64,000 nucleotides of DNA from Oscillospiraceae bacterium (GTDB lineage: Bacteria; Bacillota; Clostridia; Oscillospirales; Acutalibacteraceae). Positions 20,327-30,600 of the stretch are shown here, piece by piece. Numbering within the stretch: the stretch's first letter is position 1; each line of letters starts with the position of its first letter. The DNA lies in contig SVOR01000003.1 in assembly GCA_015066295.1 (NCBI GenBank), positions 1-64,000 on the forward strand. The letters run 5' to 3'. The notes under the pieces were generated by a model. It was not told where the DNA came from and did not search any database. It saw only the letters and a program-made list of their open reading frames with translations. Both the position numbers and the translations under genes were made by a program.

Positions 20327-21208
20327 ATGTGTAAATGTATGAAGATTAAAAAGGCAATAATCCCCGCAGCAGGTATGGGTACACGCGTTTTACCCGCATC
20401 TAAGGTTGTGCCTAAGGAGATGCTTCCCATTGTCGATAAGCCGGCAATTCAGTACATCGTCGAAGAGGCGGTAGCGGCAGGCATTACCGATATACTTATT
20501 ATTACAAACCGCGGCAAGGGTGCAATAGAGGACCATTTTGACCACTCTTTTGAGCTTGAAGCTCTGCTTCATAAAAAGAAAAAATGGCAGGCTTATAAAG
20601 AGGTTACCTCGGTAAGTCAGCTTGCCAATATTTACTTTTTGCGTCAAAAGGAAACAAACGGACTTGGCGACGCCGTTTTGCGTGCCAAGCAGTTTGTAGG
20701 GGACGAGCCCTTTGCGGTACTCTACGGCGATGACGTTATCGTCGGTGAAACACCTGCAATCGGGGGACTTTGCGAAGCGTACGAAAAGTATGGCAAAAGC
20801 GTAGTTGGTATAAAGAACGTTACCGACCGTGAGGTTACACAGTATTGCTCTTTAAAGGTTGAGTCTTTAGACGATAAGACCTTTGCGGTTAGCGATATGA
20901 TCGAGAAACCGAGCATCTACAATAAGTTTTCAAACTATGCAATTTTGGGCAGATGCGTGCTTGAAAGTGAGATTTTTGAAATACTCGAAAACACACCACT
21001 CGGTGTTGGCAACGAGCTTCAGCTTACCGACGCTATGAAAACAATTGCAAGGCGCAAGGGTATGATAGGCGTGGAATTTGACGGTGAGCGTCACGATATG
21101 GGCAATAAATTCGGCTTTATTAAGGCTAACATTGACGTAGGCCTTGTGCATCCCGAAACCAAGGGTGAGCTTCGAGCATACATCAAAAAATTAGCAGAGG
21201 AATTATAA
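20327..21208 (+). CDS. galU: UTP--glucose-1-phosphate uridylyltransferase
   Basis: KKAIIPAAGMGTRVLPASKVVPKEMLPIVDKPAIQYIVEEAV. Confidence 0.96.
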   Translation: MCKCMKIKKAIIPAAGMGTRVLPASKVVPKEMLPIVDKPAIQYIVEEAVAAGITDILIITNRGKGAIEDHFDHSFELEALLHKKKKWQAYKEVTSVSQLANIYFLRQKETNGLGDAVLRAKQFVGDEPFAVLYGDDVIVGETPAIGGLCEAYEKYGKSVVGIKNVTDREVTQYCSLKVESLDDKTFAVSDMIEKPSIYNKFSNYAILGRCVLESEIFEILENTPLGVGNELQLTDAMKTIARRKGMIGVEFDGERHDMGNKFGFIKANIDVGLVHPETKGELRAYIKKLAEEL

Positions 21209-21888
21209 TGAAATATACAACCTTGCTTTTTGATTCGGACGATACCTTGCTTGATTTTGCACGCTCCGAAAAAGAGGCTTTAAAAATTGTTATGTGTGAG
21301 AACGGTCTGCCCTTTAGCGACGAAATTCATACTTGTTATTCTCGCGCCAATAAAAGCTTTTGGGAAGCGTATGAATGCGGAGAGATTGAGAAAAGCGAGA
21401 TATACGTAGGCCGTTTCAGAAAGTTTTTAAGTGATAGCGGCATTGATGCTGACCCTGCCTTTATAGCAAGAAACTATGAGGCTAATCTTGCAAAGCAATT
21501 TTTTATGATAGACGGTGCGGCTGACCTTATTAAAAAACTTAAAGAAAAGTACCGCATCTACATAGTTACTAACGGTAACGAGCAAATACAAAAAAGCCGC
21601 CTTAATGGTAGTGGACTTATAAATTTAGTTGACGGTGTTTTTGTGTCTGAAGCGGTAGGTGTGCCTAAGCCCGAAAAACGATATTTTGATTATGTTTTTT
21701 CTCAAATAGAAGAAAAAGACAAAGCAAAAATACTTATTATCGGTGACAGTCAGTCGTCAGATATTTTGGGCGGCATAAACGCAGGTATTGATACCTGCTG
21801 GTATAATCCGTTTGGTAAAACGGGCAAATACACCCCAACCTATGAAATTAAAAATTTAAGTGAACTCGAAAAAATGCTTGAGAGCTAA
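21208..21888 (+). CDS. HAD hydrolase, YjjG-like
   Basis: TLLFDSDDTLLDF; PKPEKRYFDYVFSQI; IIGDSQSSDILGGINAGIDTCWYNP. Confidence 0.9.
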   Translation: MKYTTLLFDSDDTLLDFARSEKEALKIVMCENGLPFSDEIHTCYSRANKSFWEAYECGEIEKSEIYVGRFRKFLSDSGIDADPAFIARNYEANLAKQFFMIDGAADLIKKLKEKYRIYIVTNGNEQIQKSRLNGSGLINLVDGVFVSEAVGVPKPEKRYFDYVFSQIEEKDKAKILIIGDSQSSDILGGINAGIDTCWYNPFGKTGKYTPTYEIKNLSELEKMLES

Positions 21889-22025
21889 TCTCAAGCATTT
21901 TTTGTTTGCGAAAAAAACGGAATTTCTGCTACGTTTCGACAAAATTTTCGAAAAGAAGATGCTATAATTTTAATAGCATCTTTTTTATATGCGGAAATTT
22001 GTAAAATGAAAACGGAGGAGAAACA

Positions 22026-24665
22026 ATGAAAAAAAGAATTTTAGCTATTATATTAGCATTAGCGATGCTAATAGGCGTTTGCCCGTTGGAAACTCTTGTT
22101 TGTGCGAAAGAAGCAATTTCTGCGGCTTTTACCCAAACGGTAGAGGGCAACCTCGATGAGCAAGAAACAATTGCCGAAGAGGTCTTCGTTATAGGCGAGG
22201 ATGAAAGTCGCCGTGACGAAACCACAAAGCACTACATTTTAAGCAACGGCAACCGAAAAGCCGTTAAATATTCACAGCCGGTACATTATAAAAATAACGG
22301 CAAATGGGTGGATATTGACAACACACTTGAATATGACGAAACAACCAACGAATATACCAACAAAGAAAATTCGTTTAAGGTTAATTTTAATAAAAATTCA
22401 GGCAGCGAAAAATTATTTGCCATTGAAAATAGCGGCTACACAATGTCTTGGAAATACAAGTCAAATTCGAGCAATAGGTCGGTAGTTAACGGTAAACCTC
22501 AGGCAAATAAGAGCGAAAATCTTAACGGCTTTGAAAAATACACCGAAAAGGTTAATAGCAAGATAAAATATGAGGGCTTTGAAGACAAAAGCACGCTCGA
22601 GTATGTTGTAACCGCTACGGGTGTTAAAGAAAACATAATTTTACAGTCGGCTGACTGTAAAAACGAATTTACATTTGAGGTTAAAGCTGACGGCTTAAAC
22701 CTAACAAAAAATGAAGACGGCAGTATTACTTTCACCTCTAAAGAAACAAACGAAGTGGTGTTCTATATTCCTGCGCCATTTATGTATGATGCAAACAACG
22801 AAATATCATACGACGTAGAGTATAACATTATTTCAAAAAATAAGAAGCATACATTAACCTTGTCGGCAGACCGCGAGTGGCTTGACAGTGCCGACAGAGC
22901 CTATCCCGTAACCATTGACCCTGTTGTTGAAACACAACAGAAAAAATCGACAATTGCATCAACCTTTGTTTCGAGCGAAATGCCAAGCACCAATTTTGGC
23001 AACGCTGGTGACGCCTATGTTGGTGTTGAATCAGCGAATTACGGAATTTGCCGTTCTCTATTCAAAATTCCGTTACCAAGCTTAAACAAGGGCGATATGG
23101 TTGTTGGTGCATATATGGGACTTTATTTGCATAATAACAGCTTTTACACAAGCAGTATGCCAGACAAGCAAATCAATGCGCATGCCATAACTAAATCTTG
23201 GAACGAAACAAGTGTAACTTGGAACTCAAACGTTACGTACGATAGTGTTGTATTGGACTATAATTACATAAAACGAAGCGAAACCAGTGGCTCACTTTGG
23301 TTAAAACAGTTTGATATAACACGAACAGTTAAAGGCTGGTATGAGGGCACTTCTACCAACTACGGTATTATGATTAAGGCGGCGGCAGAGACGGGTAGTA
23401 ACGCCGACGTTGCGGCGCGCTCATGCTTCTGGACCGAAAATCAAGACGGGTCATCTGATTTATATCCTTTTATTGCCATTGAATATCGCAACAACAAGGG
23501 CTTAGAAGATTATTGGAGTTATACAACTGCAGGTGCAGAGGATGCAGGAACCGCATATATTAACGATTTTACGGGCAACCTTGTGTTTGCTAATACTATT
23601 GCATCAAGCAGTAGTGAATTGGGTGCTCTATCAATACAATTAGTATATAACGGATATGTTGCCGGCACAAAGTTTGTTGCAGCAAAGGGCAACAATATGA
23701 CGACCACCGTTGGACAAGGATGGCGACTTAACGTGCTGCAAACCGTTAGGCCGTCAAGCGTTTATAATTTAAGTGGTAGTGCCGCTACTAATTATCCATA
23801 CGTATACGAGGATAGCGACGGCACCGAACACTATTTTTATAAAGATACCTCGTCGGGTACAACCAAATACGTAGACGAGGATGGCTTAGGTCTTACCTTG
23901 TCTTTGGGAACAAGCTCTGTAAATTGGAAATACCGTATTACAGACAAAGCAGATAACAAATACTATTTCAATTCGGTAGGTAACCTTTATGTTATAAAGG
24001 ATGCCAACGGTAATGAACAATTAAGAGCAACCTACGATTCAACAAATAAGAGGATTTTAACCGCAAAAGATGCGGCAGGTCACCTATTCTCGTTTACCTA
24101 TACCAATGATTATATTACCAAAATCACCGACCCCGCTATGCGTGAAACCTCGTTTTATTACGGTGGTGTAGGCAGAACTACGACCGTCACATTCAACGAC
24201 GGCACCTATGCTCAATATGAATATGATAGTGACGGATGCTTAACTAAAGCAATCGCAAGTAGCGGATATACCATTGAATTTACCTATACAGAAGGTTCAA
24301 AAGGCAAAAGAGTTGCTAGTGTTTTTGAAAAAGGCGAAACAACCGAGAACCCCGGTTCTGAAGATGGTCAGATGATAACCTTTGACAGAGCACAATATAA
24401 TACAACCATTATTCGCACTGCTGGTCTTGACGGCATACACAATACCGAGGATGCAAATTGCGGCGCCGACGACGTTATTACTGTTTTACAGTTTGATAAT
24501 GCAGGTCGTACAATTTCACAACAGTTGCGTTACGGTAGCGGTGAGGAAATAGGCGCGGGCGCATATACCTATACTTCGGCAAGTATGACACCTCTACACT
24601 TGGCTCTAAAAACAAGGTTGCAACAAGTGCCTCGCTTGGTAAAAATACTTACAATTTACTTATAG
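22026..24665 (+). CDS. secreted WapA-like RHS/DNRLRE protein, N-terminal part (frameshifted)
   Basis: signal peptide; DNRLRE region STNFGNAGDAYVGVESANYGICRSLFKIPLPSLNKGDMVVGAYMGLYL; start of RHS/YD repeats; frame lost near 24585. Confidence 0.88.
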   Translation: MKKRILAIILALAMLIGVCPLETLVCAKEAISAAFTQTVEGNLDEQETIAEEVFVIGEDESRRDETTKHYILSNGNRKAVKYSQPVHYKNNGKWVDIDNTLEYDETTNEYTNKENSFKVNFNKNSGSEKLFAIENSGYTMSWKYKSNSSNRSVVNGKPQANKSENLNGFEKYTEKVNSKIKYEGFEDKSTLEYVVTATGVKENIILQSADCKNEFTFEVKADGLNLTKNEDGSITFTSKETNEVVFYIPAPFMYDANNEISYDVEYNIISKNKKHTLTLSADREWLDSADRAYPVTIDPVVETQQKKSTIASTFVSSEMPSTNFGNAGDAYVGVESANYGICRSLFKIPLPSLNKGDMVVGAYMGLYLHNNSFYTSSMPDKQINAHAITKSWNETSVTWNSNVTYDSVVLDYNYIKRSETSGSLWLKQFDITRTVKGWYEGTSTNYGIMIKAAAETGSNADVAARSCFWTENQDGSSDLYPFIAIEYRNNKGLEDYWSYTTAGAEDAGTAYINDFTGNLVFANTIASSSSELGALSIQLVYNGYVAGTKFVAAKGNNMTTTVGQGWRLNVLQTVRPSSVYNLSGSAATNYPYVYEDSDGTEHYFYKDTSSGTTKYVDEDGLGLTLSLGTSSVNWKYRITDKADNKYYFNSVGNLYVIKDANGNEQLRATYDSTNKRILTAKDAAGHLFSFTYTNDYITKITDPAMRETSFYYGGVGRTTTVTFNDGTYAQYEYDSDGCLTKAIASSGYTIEFTYTEGSKGKRVASVFEKGETTENPGSEDGQMITFDRAQYNTTIIRTAGLDGIHNTEDANCGADDVITVLQFDNAGRTISQQLRYGSGEEIGAGAYTYTSASMTPLHLALKTRLQQVPRLVKILTIYL

Positions 24666-24736
24666 GCGGCAACGGCGAGGATGCAAGTCTTTGGGAAAGC
24701 GTAATTGGAGATACCATCACAGGCACAACAACGGCG

Positions 24737-27700
24737 GTGAGCACACAAAAATATATGGGTGCAAAATCGCTGGAAATAAAAAATACAGCTTTGACGGATG
24801 GTGGCGTTAGCTTTTTAAGACAAAGGGTTAATAAATTTGAAATCGGCAAAAAATACACCCTTTCGGCATACGTTAAAACGGTTGGCCTCGCAAGTGTTGA
24901 CGGCATAGTATCGCCAAACGACTATAAAGGCGCATATATTCAGGTTAATGCCTGTGATTCGTCGGGCACCGCGATAGCCGAAGCGTATTCGGAATTATTA
25001 ACCGAGGATACCGACAAAGACATTAACAACGGCTTCAGAAGATTGTCGGCAACCATAGAAATCCCTGAAAATACGGCGCAAATAAGGGTTTATGTGGCAC
25101 TTAGAGATATGACGGGCTCGGCATACTTTGATTGTATCCAGCTTGAAGAGGGTGATGTCGCCAGCACCTATAATATGCTTGAAAATGCAAGCTTTGAAAC
25201 CACGTCGGGCGGTTTGCCGACCAAGTGGACGGTTAAAAACATTACCTACAGTATATCCGACGATACCGTTAAACAGGGCTTCAGCACTGCGACCAAAAAA
25301 CATGGCGCCGGTTCAATGCGTATACTTGGCTCGGCAAGCACACAAAAGCATATTTATCAGCGTGTGCCCGTTGAACCTAACGATAACGATACGTATATTG
25401 TAAGCGGTTGGGCAAATGCGTATGCCGTCAGCAATGTGTTACATTCGGCGAATTTTGATATCTGTCCCGAGGTTAAATATACAAAAACCGATGCAAGCGG
25501 TACCAAAACTACGGTTTACCAAAAGAAAACCGCGGCAAAATTCAATACTTCCGTAACAGGTTGGCAATATAGCGCCAGCTCGTTCTCGCTTAAATATACG
25601 GGTGGTGAATCGGGCTGTACATATAAACCAGAGATGGTTACCGTAATAGTTAGATATTACAATCAGGCAAATAGGGTTTACTTCGACCACATTATGCTTT
25701 GCAAGGAGCCCGCATCAACCTATACCTACGATAAAAAGGGTAACGTTGTTTCTGTAGCGGCAAACGGCGAGCAAAGCACAAACTCGGTATATGATGATAA
25801 TAACGACCTTGTTTCATACACCGATACGGTGGGCAACAAAACAGAACTGCTTTATAACGACTATCATCAATTGATACGTACAATAACACCAAAAGGTGTA
25901 TTTATCGTTAATGGTTATAACGATAACGGCACCTACAGGGCTACCGAAAAACGCAACAAAGCGAGCGCTGCAAACGCAACCCTGACTATAAGAACCCATC
26001 AGGATTATCATACCGATGATACAAGCACCGCAGTAAAGGAAAATGCCTACGTAAAATCGGTTTATGACGAGCACGGCAGAGCATCGGCGACCTATACTTA
26101 TGACTATGCTTCGGGTGCCGTAACCTCGGTTACCGATGCCAAGAATACCGAAACAGTTAACACCTATAACGATGATTTCACCCTTTTAACCGCAGTTCAA
26201 ACAGGCAATAGCAAGGTTTCTTATACATACAAAGAGGGTAGCAGTATAGTAACTTCCATATTGTTTGGTTCGGCGGCAAAAAATGAGCAGTATAGTTTTG
26301 AATATGATAATTTTGGTCGTGTAACGGCTACTAAGGTGGACAATACCGCCCTTGCAACCAATACCTATGCACCACGTAATGGTGCGCTCACCTTGACAAC
26401 CTACGGTAACGGTGATACAATAGGTTATAGATACAATCGTTTAGGTCTTGTTGACCAGACCGTACGCACTGATGGCGACAATGTAAGAACATTTAATTGG
26501 GCATATTCGTCGGTAGGTGTGTTATTAAGTCATACTGATAGCGCAAATAACCGCAAATATAATTACGACTATGACTCATTAGGCAGACTTATCCGTCAAG
26601 AAATTCGCACACAGGATAATTCGGGTCATATCGGTTTTGTTGAGCAGGGTTATGATTTACGCAACAACATAAACAAACTTATCCTTACCATCGGTAGCAC
26701 AACGGTTAAGCAAAACTATAGTTATTCAGCATATAGCAAAAACGATGCCGACGGTAATGCTATTGCAAATAGTTCTGCAAGTTATGCTAAGGATAATTTG
26801 CCTACGCTTTATGAAATAGAGTCAGGAGCATATGCTACCTATACCTATGACTCAATAAACCGACTTAACAAGCGTACACTTTCAACCGACAGACCAATAT
26901 ACAACAACTATGTATACTGGCTGTCTGATAGAAATACCGCCGATACCGTTGACCTTTACAGAACAACACAGCTATTAAGGGAAATTGTAGACAACACAGC
27001 GTATGACTACACCTATGATGTATCGGGTAATATAACAGCTATATCTAAAGCAGAACGAGCTGAAACTAATACCGATGCAATTGAAATTACAGGCTCGGCA
27101 GAATACCGTTCATACGCTTACGATAACCTGAATCAATTAATACGTGAAAACAACACAAGTAATGGTAAAACAACCGTATTTGCTTATGATGAGTTAGGTA
27201 ATATTACTTCAAAAACCGAGTATTCTTATACCACAGGCGATTTAGGCGCTGTAAACAAAACTATACTTTACGGCTACTCAAACGACGGTAAACAAGGCTG
27301 GAATAATCTGCTTACCTCGGTTGACCTTAACGGTGACGGTGTTATTACCGCTAATGAGCAGATAAGCTATGATGAAATAGGCAATCCTACAAGCTATCTT
27401 GGTAATACACTTGCTTGGGATGGCAGACAATTAACAAACTATAATGATATTATCTACAGCTACGATGCTGACGGTATCAGAGCAAGTAAAACCGCAGATA
27501 ATATTAAGACCGAATATTACTACGTAGGCGACGTAATACATTACCAGGTATCTACAGATATTACTACGGGTGAAAAGGTAAACGAATTATACTTCTTGTA
27601 TGATAGTTACGGTCACCTTACCGCAATTAAACTTATTACCGGTGAATCTAACGACATATACTACGTAACCACCAATATGCAGGGTGACGTACTGGGCATC

Positions 27701-28522
27701 TACACCGCAGGCGGCGATTTAATAACCGCTTATGATTATGATGCCTGGGGCAACTGTACTGCTACTAATTATATTGCCGAACATAGCCTAATTGGCGAAA
27801 TTAACCCAATTAGATACAGGGGTTATTATTACGATGTTGATACAGGGCTGTATTACTGTAATAGTCGGTATTATGATGCTAATACAGGTAGGTTTATCAA
27901 CGGCGATTCGCAACTTAATACGTCGCTTGGTGTTTTAGGTTGCAACATGTATGCTTATTGCTTAAACAATCCAGTAAGAAAAGCTGATTATGATGGTAAA
28001 AAGCCTGGAGATTTATTCGATACTATAGATGCGGCAGCAATTGATTTTGCAATGAATTATAATGCGCTTTCTATTGAATTCAATGTAGAACGCTCCGCAG
28101 CAATTTATGAAGTGGAGGCTACCGTTAGGAAGAAAATTTCGGTTACAAGAAATTTTCTTTGGTGGACCTGGACGGGGACCAAAACAGTGAAAACCACAAA
28201 AATATATTATGCATACAAAGTGAAACGACCTGGTAACTCAGAGGAAACAACGGCACCTCAAGCACCTGTAGGAAAGAAAAGAGTGGCTATTATACATACA
28301 CATGCGGCATATAGCAATGAACCGGGACACAGCAATGAGTTTTTTTCGCCACAGGATAAAATCACCGCGGGTAATGTGGGCGCGAAAGGCGTGCTGTTTT
28401 CTTATTTAGTTACGCCAAATGGAATAGTAAAAAGATTGGATATTAAAGGTGACACTGGAATTGTTCCAATATTTTATTATGCACCATACGACCCGTATCA
28501 CCCTGCTAGAAGGAGAGGCTAA
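24737..28522 (+). CDS. RHS core and C-terminal toxin region (continuation of 22026 after frameshift)
   Basis: YD repeats; IRYRGYYYDVDTGLYYCNSRYYDANTGRFINGD core end; C-terminus AIIHTHAAYSNEPGHSNEFFSPQDKITAGNVGAKGVLFSYLVTPNGIVKRLD resembles DUF4329/JAB-like. Confidence 0.88.
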   Translation: MSTQKYMGAKSLEIKNTALTDGGVSFLRQRVNKFEIGKKYTLSAYVKTVGLASVDGIVSPNDYKGAYIQVNACDSSGTAIAEAYSELLTEDTDKDINNGFRRLSATIEIPENTAQIRVYVALRDMTGSAYFDCIQLEEGDVASTYNMLENASFETTSGGLPTKWTVKNITYSISDDTVKQGFSTATKKHGAGSMRILGSASTQKHIYQRVPVEPNDNDTYIVSGWANAYAVSNVLHSANFDICPEVKYTKTDASGTKTTVYQKKTAAKFNTSVTGWQYSASSFSLKYTGGESGCTYKPEMVTVIVRYYNQANRVYFDHIMLCKEPASTYTYDKKGNVVSVAANGEQSTNSVYDDNNDLVSYTDTVGNKTELLYNDYHQLIRTITPKGVFIVNGYNDNGTYRATEKRNKASAANATLTIRTHQDYHTDDTSTAVKENAYVKSVYDEHGRASATYTYDYASGAVTSVTDAKNTETVNTYNDDFTLLTAVQTGNSKVSYTYKEGSSIVTSILFGSAAKNEQYSFEYDNFGRVTATKVDNTALATNTYAPRNGALTLTTYGNGDTIGYRYNRLGLVDQTVRTDGDNVRTFNWAYSSVGVLLSHTDSANNRKYNYDYDSLGRLIRQEIRTQDNSGHIGFVEQGYDLRNNINKLILTIGSTTVKQNYSYSAYSKNDADGNAIANSSASYAKDNLPTLYEIESGAYATYTYDSINRLNKRTLSTDRPIYNNYVYWLSDRNTADTVDLYRTTQLLREIVDNTAYDYTYDVSGNITAISKAERAETNTDAIEITGSAEYRSYAYDNLNQLIRENNTSNGKTTVFAYDELGNITSKTEYSYTTGDLGAVNKTILYGYSNDGKQGWNNLLTSVDLNGDGVITANEQISYDEIGNPTSYLGNTLAWDGRQLTNYNDIIYSYDADGIRASKTADNIKTEYYYVGDVIHYQVSTDITTGEKVNELYFLYDSYGHLTAIKLITGESNDIYYVTTNMQGDVLGIYTAGGDLITAYDYDAWGNCTATNYIAEHSLIGEINPIRYRGYYYDVDTGLYYCNSRYYDANTGRFINGDSQLNTSLGVLGCNMYAYCLNNPVRKADYDGKKPGDLFDTIDAAAIDFAMNYNALSIEFNVERSAAIYEVEATVRKKISVTRNFLWWTWTGTKTVKTTKIYYAYKVKRPGNSEETTAPQAPVGKKRVAIIHTHAAYSNEPGHSNEFFSPQDKITAGNVGAKGVLFSYLVTPNGIVKRLDIKGDTGIVPIFYYAPYDPYHPARRRG

Positions 28523-28914
28523 TGAAAAATAAGATAATAATCAACGTTTTGGCGCTAGTTGTGATTATTGCGGTTTCTTTCAGTAGCGGAATGTTGTTAT
28601 CAAAAAAAAGGTTGACAAATGAGGAAATAGGAACCTTTGAATTAACGGACTATACCGAACAAATAGAAAAATTCTCGTCTGAATATTGTTGGGAAATGCC
28701 TTTAAGTAACTCCCATACCGTTAAAGATTTTGCGGTAATAGACTTTTCACTTCGTTTAGATGTTAAGGTAAAGAATTTAAAAGTCTCTTATGATGATGGA
28801 AATGATACATGGTATGTTTGTGCAGATGTGTGTAATAAACGTCGTTCTGCCTCAACGGCACATATTTTTTATCGTGCACAAGATGCTAAAATTCTCGCAA
28901 TATGGTGCCAATAA
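28522..28914 (+). CDS. putative membrane-anchored NTF2-like immunity protein 1
   Basis: ATG overlaps the RHS stop; N-terminal TM; LKVSYDDGNDTWYVCADV...AKILAIWCQ; paralogous to the next gene. Confidence 0.6.
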   Translation: MKNKIIINVLALVVIIAVSFSSGMLLSKKRLTNEEIGTFELTDYTEQIEKFSSEYCWEMPLSNSHTVKDFAVIDFSLRLDVKVKNLKVSYDDGNDTWYVCADVCNKRRSASTAHIFYRAQDAKILAIWCQ

Positions 28915-28935
28915 ACTACTAAAAGGGGGCATCCC

Positions 28936-29325
28936 ATGAAAAAGAAGATAATAACCAATGTTTTGATAATGGTTGTAATAGTTGCACTTTCTTTTTGGGC
29001 AGGTGTGTTAGTGAAGCGTTCAAAAGCAAATGCCGAAACAATAGGTGTTTTTAAATTAGAATATTGCGAAGAAGTTTTAGCTTACGGCGATGCTGGTTTA
29101 GAAGCATACGGACCGATTGACACCCCCGACGACGCAAAGGCGGCGGCAAAGTATTATTTTGAAAAATATCGTAAACTTCGCGACCCGTTGGCAGTAGCTT
29201 ACGATGCCGAAAGTAAAACGTGGTATATTAGAAATATAACTCCCAAAAATCAGCTTGGTGGAGGAATGAATTTGATAATTACCGCCGACGAAGGCAAAGT
29301 GCTGTCGATTTGGTTTGAAAAGTGA
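28936..29325 (+). CDS. putative membrane-anchored NTF2-fold immunity protein 2
   Basis: DTPDDAKAAAKYYFEKYRKLRDPLAVAYDAESKTWYIRNITPKNQLGGGMNLIITADEGKVLSIWFEK resembles the NTF2-fold immunity family. Confidence 0.68.
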   Translation: MKKKIITNVLIMVVIVALSFWAGVLVKRSKANAETIGVFKLEYCEEVLAYGDAGLEAYGPIDTPDDAKAAAKYYFEKYRKLRDPLAVAYDAESKTWYIRNITPKNQLGGGMNLIITADEGKVLSIWFEK

Positions 29326-29333
29326 GGGGTAGA

Positions 29334-29457
29334 ACACAGGGGACGGTTCTGTGTGTTGACAAATTTCAGATAATTTAAAAATGCTTGACCTTTAAAGGTC
29401 AAGCATTTTTTTATATTTATCGCAAATAATATTTTTGGTGATTTGATGAAAAATTTT
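29334..29457 (+). repeat. left copy of ~123-bp direct duplication flanking the island
   Basis: acacaggggacggttctgtgtgttgacaaatttcagataatttaaaaatgcttgacctttaaaggtcaagcattttttt...ttggtgatttgatgaaaaatttt; right copy 32860-32982. Confidence 0.9.
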
Positions 29458-29783
29458 TGCACACAAGGGGACGGTTCTATTGGCACACAAGGGGACGGTT
29501 CTATTGTGTTGACAAAGATCGCGTTCAATGGTATAATTTATTAGGGTGATAAATATGCCAGAGCACACAAGGGGACGGTTCTCTTGTGTGAACCTAAGCA
29601 CACAAGGGGACGGTTCTATTGTGTTGACAGCACACAAGGGGACGGTTCTATTGTGTTGACAAAGATCGCGTTCAATGGTATAATTTATTAGCAGGAACAC
29701 AGGGGACGGTTCTGTGTGTTGACAAATTCAGAGGAGACAAGGGGACGGTTCGATGCACACAAGGGGACGGTTCTATTGTGTTG
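29334..29783 (+). repeat. cluster of nine REP-like hairpins (ACACAAGGGGACGGTTCTATTGTGT)
   Basis: copies at about 29334, 29459, 29483, 29563, 29598, 29630, 29696, 29736 and 29755. Confidence 0.92.
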
Positions 29784-29809
29784 ACAAAGATCGCGTTCAA
29801 TGGTATAAT
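29781..29809 (+). promoter_or_regulatory. consensus promoter of the RAYT gene
   Basis: TTGACA-N17-TATAAT; the -35 is donated by the end of the REP-like hairpin; same block at 29509-29537 and 29656-29684. Confidence 0.8.
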
Positions 29810-29826
29810 TTATTAGGGTGATAAAT

Positions 29827-30570
29827 ATGCCAAGAGCAGCACGTAGAAAAAGTGAAAGCGGAATATATCATATAATACTTCGCGGAATAAATAAGCAAGT
29901 GATTTTTGAAGATGAAGAGGATTTTTCTAAATTTTTAGAAACACTTAAAAACTATAAGGCAATAAGTGAGTATAAAATATTCGCTTATTGCCTTATGTCA
30001 AATCATATACATTTGCTTTTAAAAGTAGAAAAAGAAGATTTAGATTTGATAATGAAACGAATAGCCGGCAGTTATGTTTATTGGTATAACTGGAAATATA
30101 AACGGAAAGGCCATTTATTTCAGGACAGATTTAAAAGTGAGCCGGTTGATGATGATGCATATTTTTTAACGGTTATCCGATATATTCACCAAAATCCTAT
30201 AAAAGCAGGTGTTAGTAAATTTATTGACAGATATAAATACAGTAGTTATAATAATTATGTTGAAACTCCTGAATTTGTTGATACGGATTTCTGTTTAAGT
30301 ATGATAGATTTAGAACAATTCATACAATTTAACAAAGAGTATAATGATGATGTATGTCTTGAACTCGAAGCTGATGATTATAGAATGACGGATGAAGAAG
30401 CAAGGACTATAATTAAAAAGGTTTCCAAATGCAATACTGCTGCAGAGTTTCAGTTGTTATCTATTGATAAAAGAAATAAATTTATAAAAATTTTAAGGGA
30501 GCAAGGTTTGTCGATAAGACAAATTTCAAGGCTGACGGGTATTAGTTTTAATATTGTCAGAAAATTTTAG
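29827..30570 (+). mobile_element. RAYT (REP-associated Y1 tyrosine transposase) with C-terminal HTH
   Basis: MPRAARRKSESGIYHIILRGINKQ; HUH motif NHIHLLLK; GHLFQDRFKSEPVDDDAYFLTVIRYIHQNPIKAG; REP-like hairpins directly flank it (29755 in +, 30571-30598 inverted). Confidence 0.93.
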
Positions 30571-30600
30571 AACACAATAGAACCGTCCCCTTGTGTTTGC

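Noticed and set aside
21957-21990. Terminator-like hairpin agatgctataattttaatagcatctttttt upstream of the RHS gene as an attenuator
   Set aside because: It contains a TATAAT and may simply be a promoter region; I cannot separate promoter from attenuator by sequence alone.
29250-29700. Minus-strand ORFs with repeated TIEPSPCV/RTVPLCA peptides
   Set aside because: Antisense translation of the REP-like hairpin array; peptide periodicity comes from the DNA repeat.
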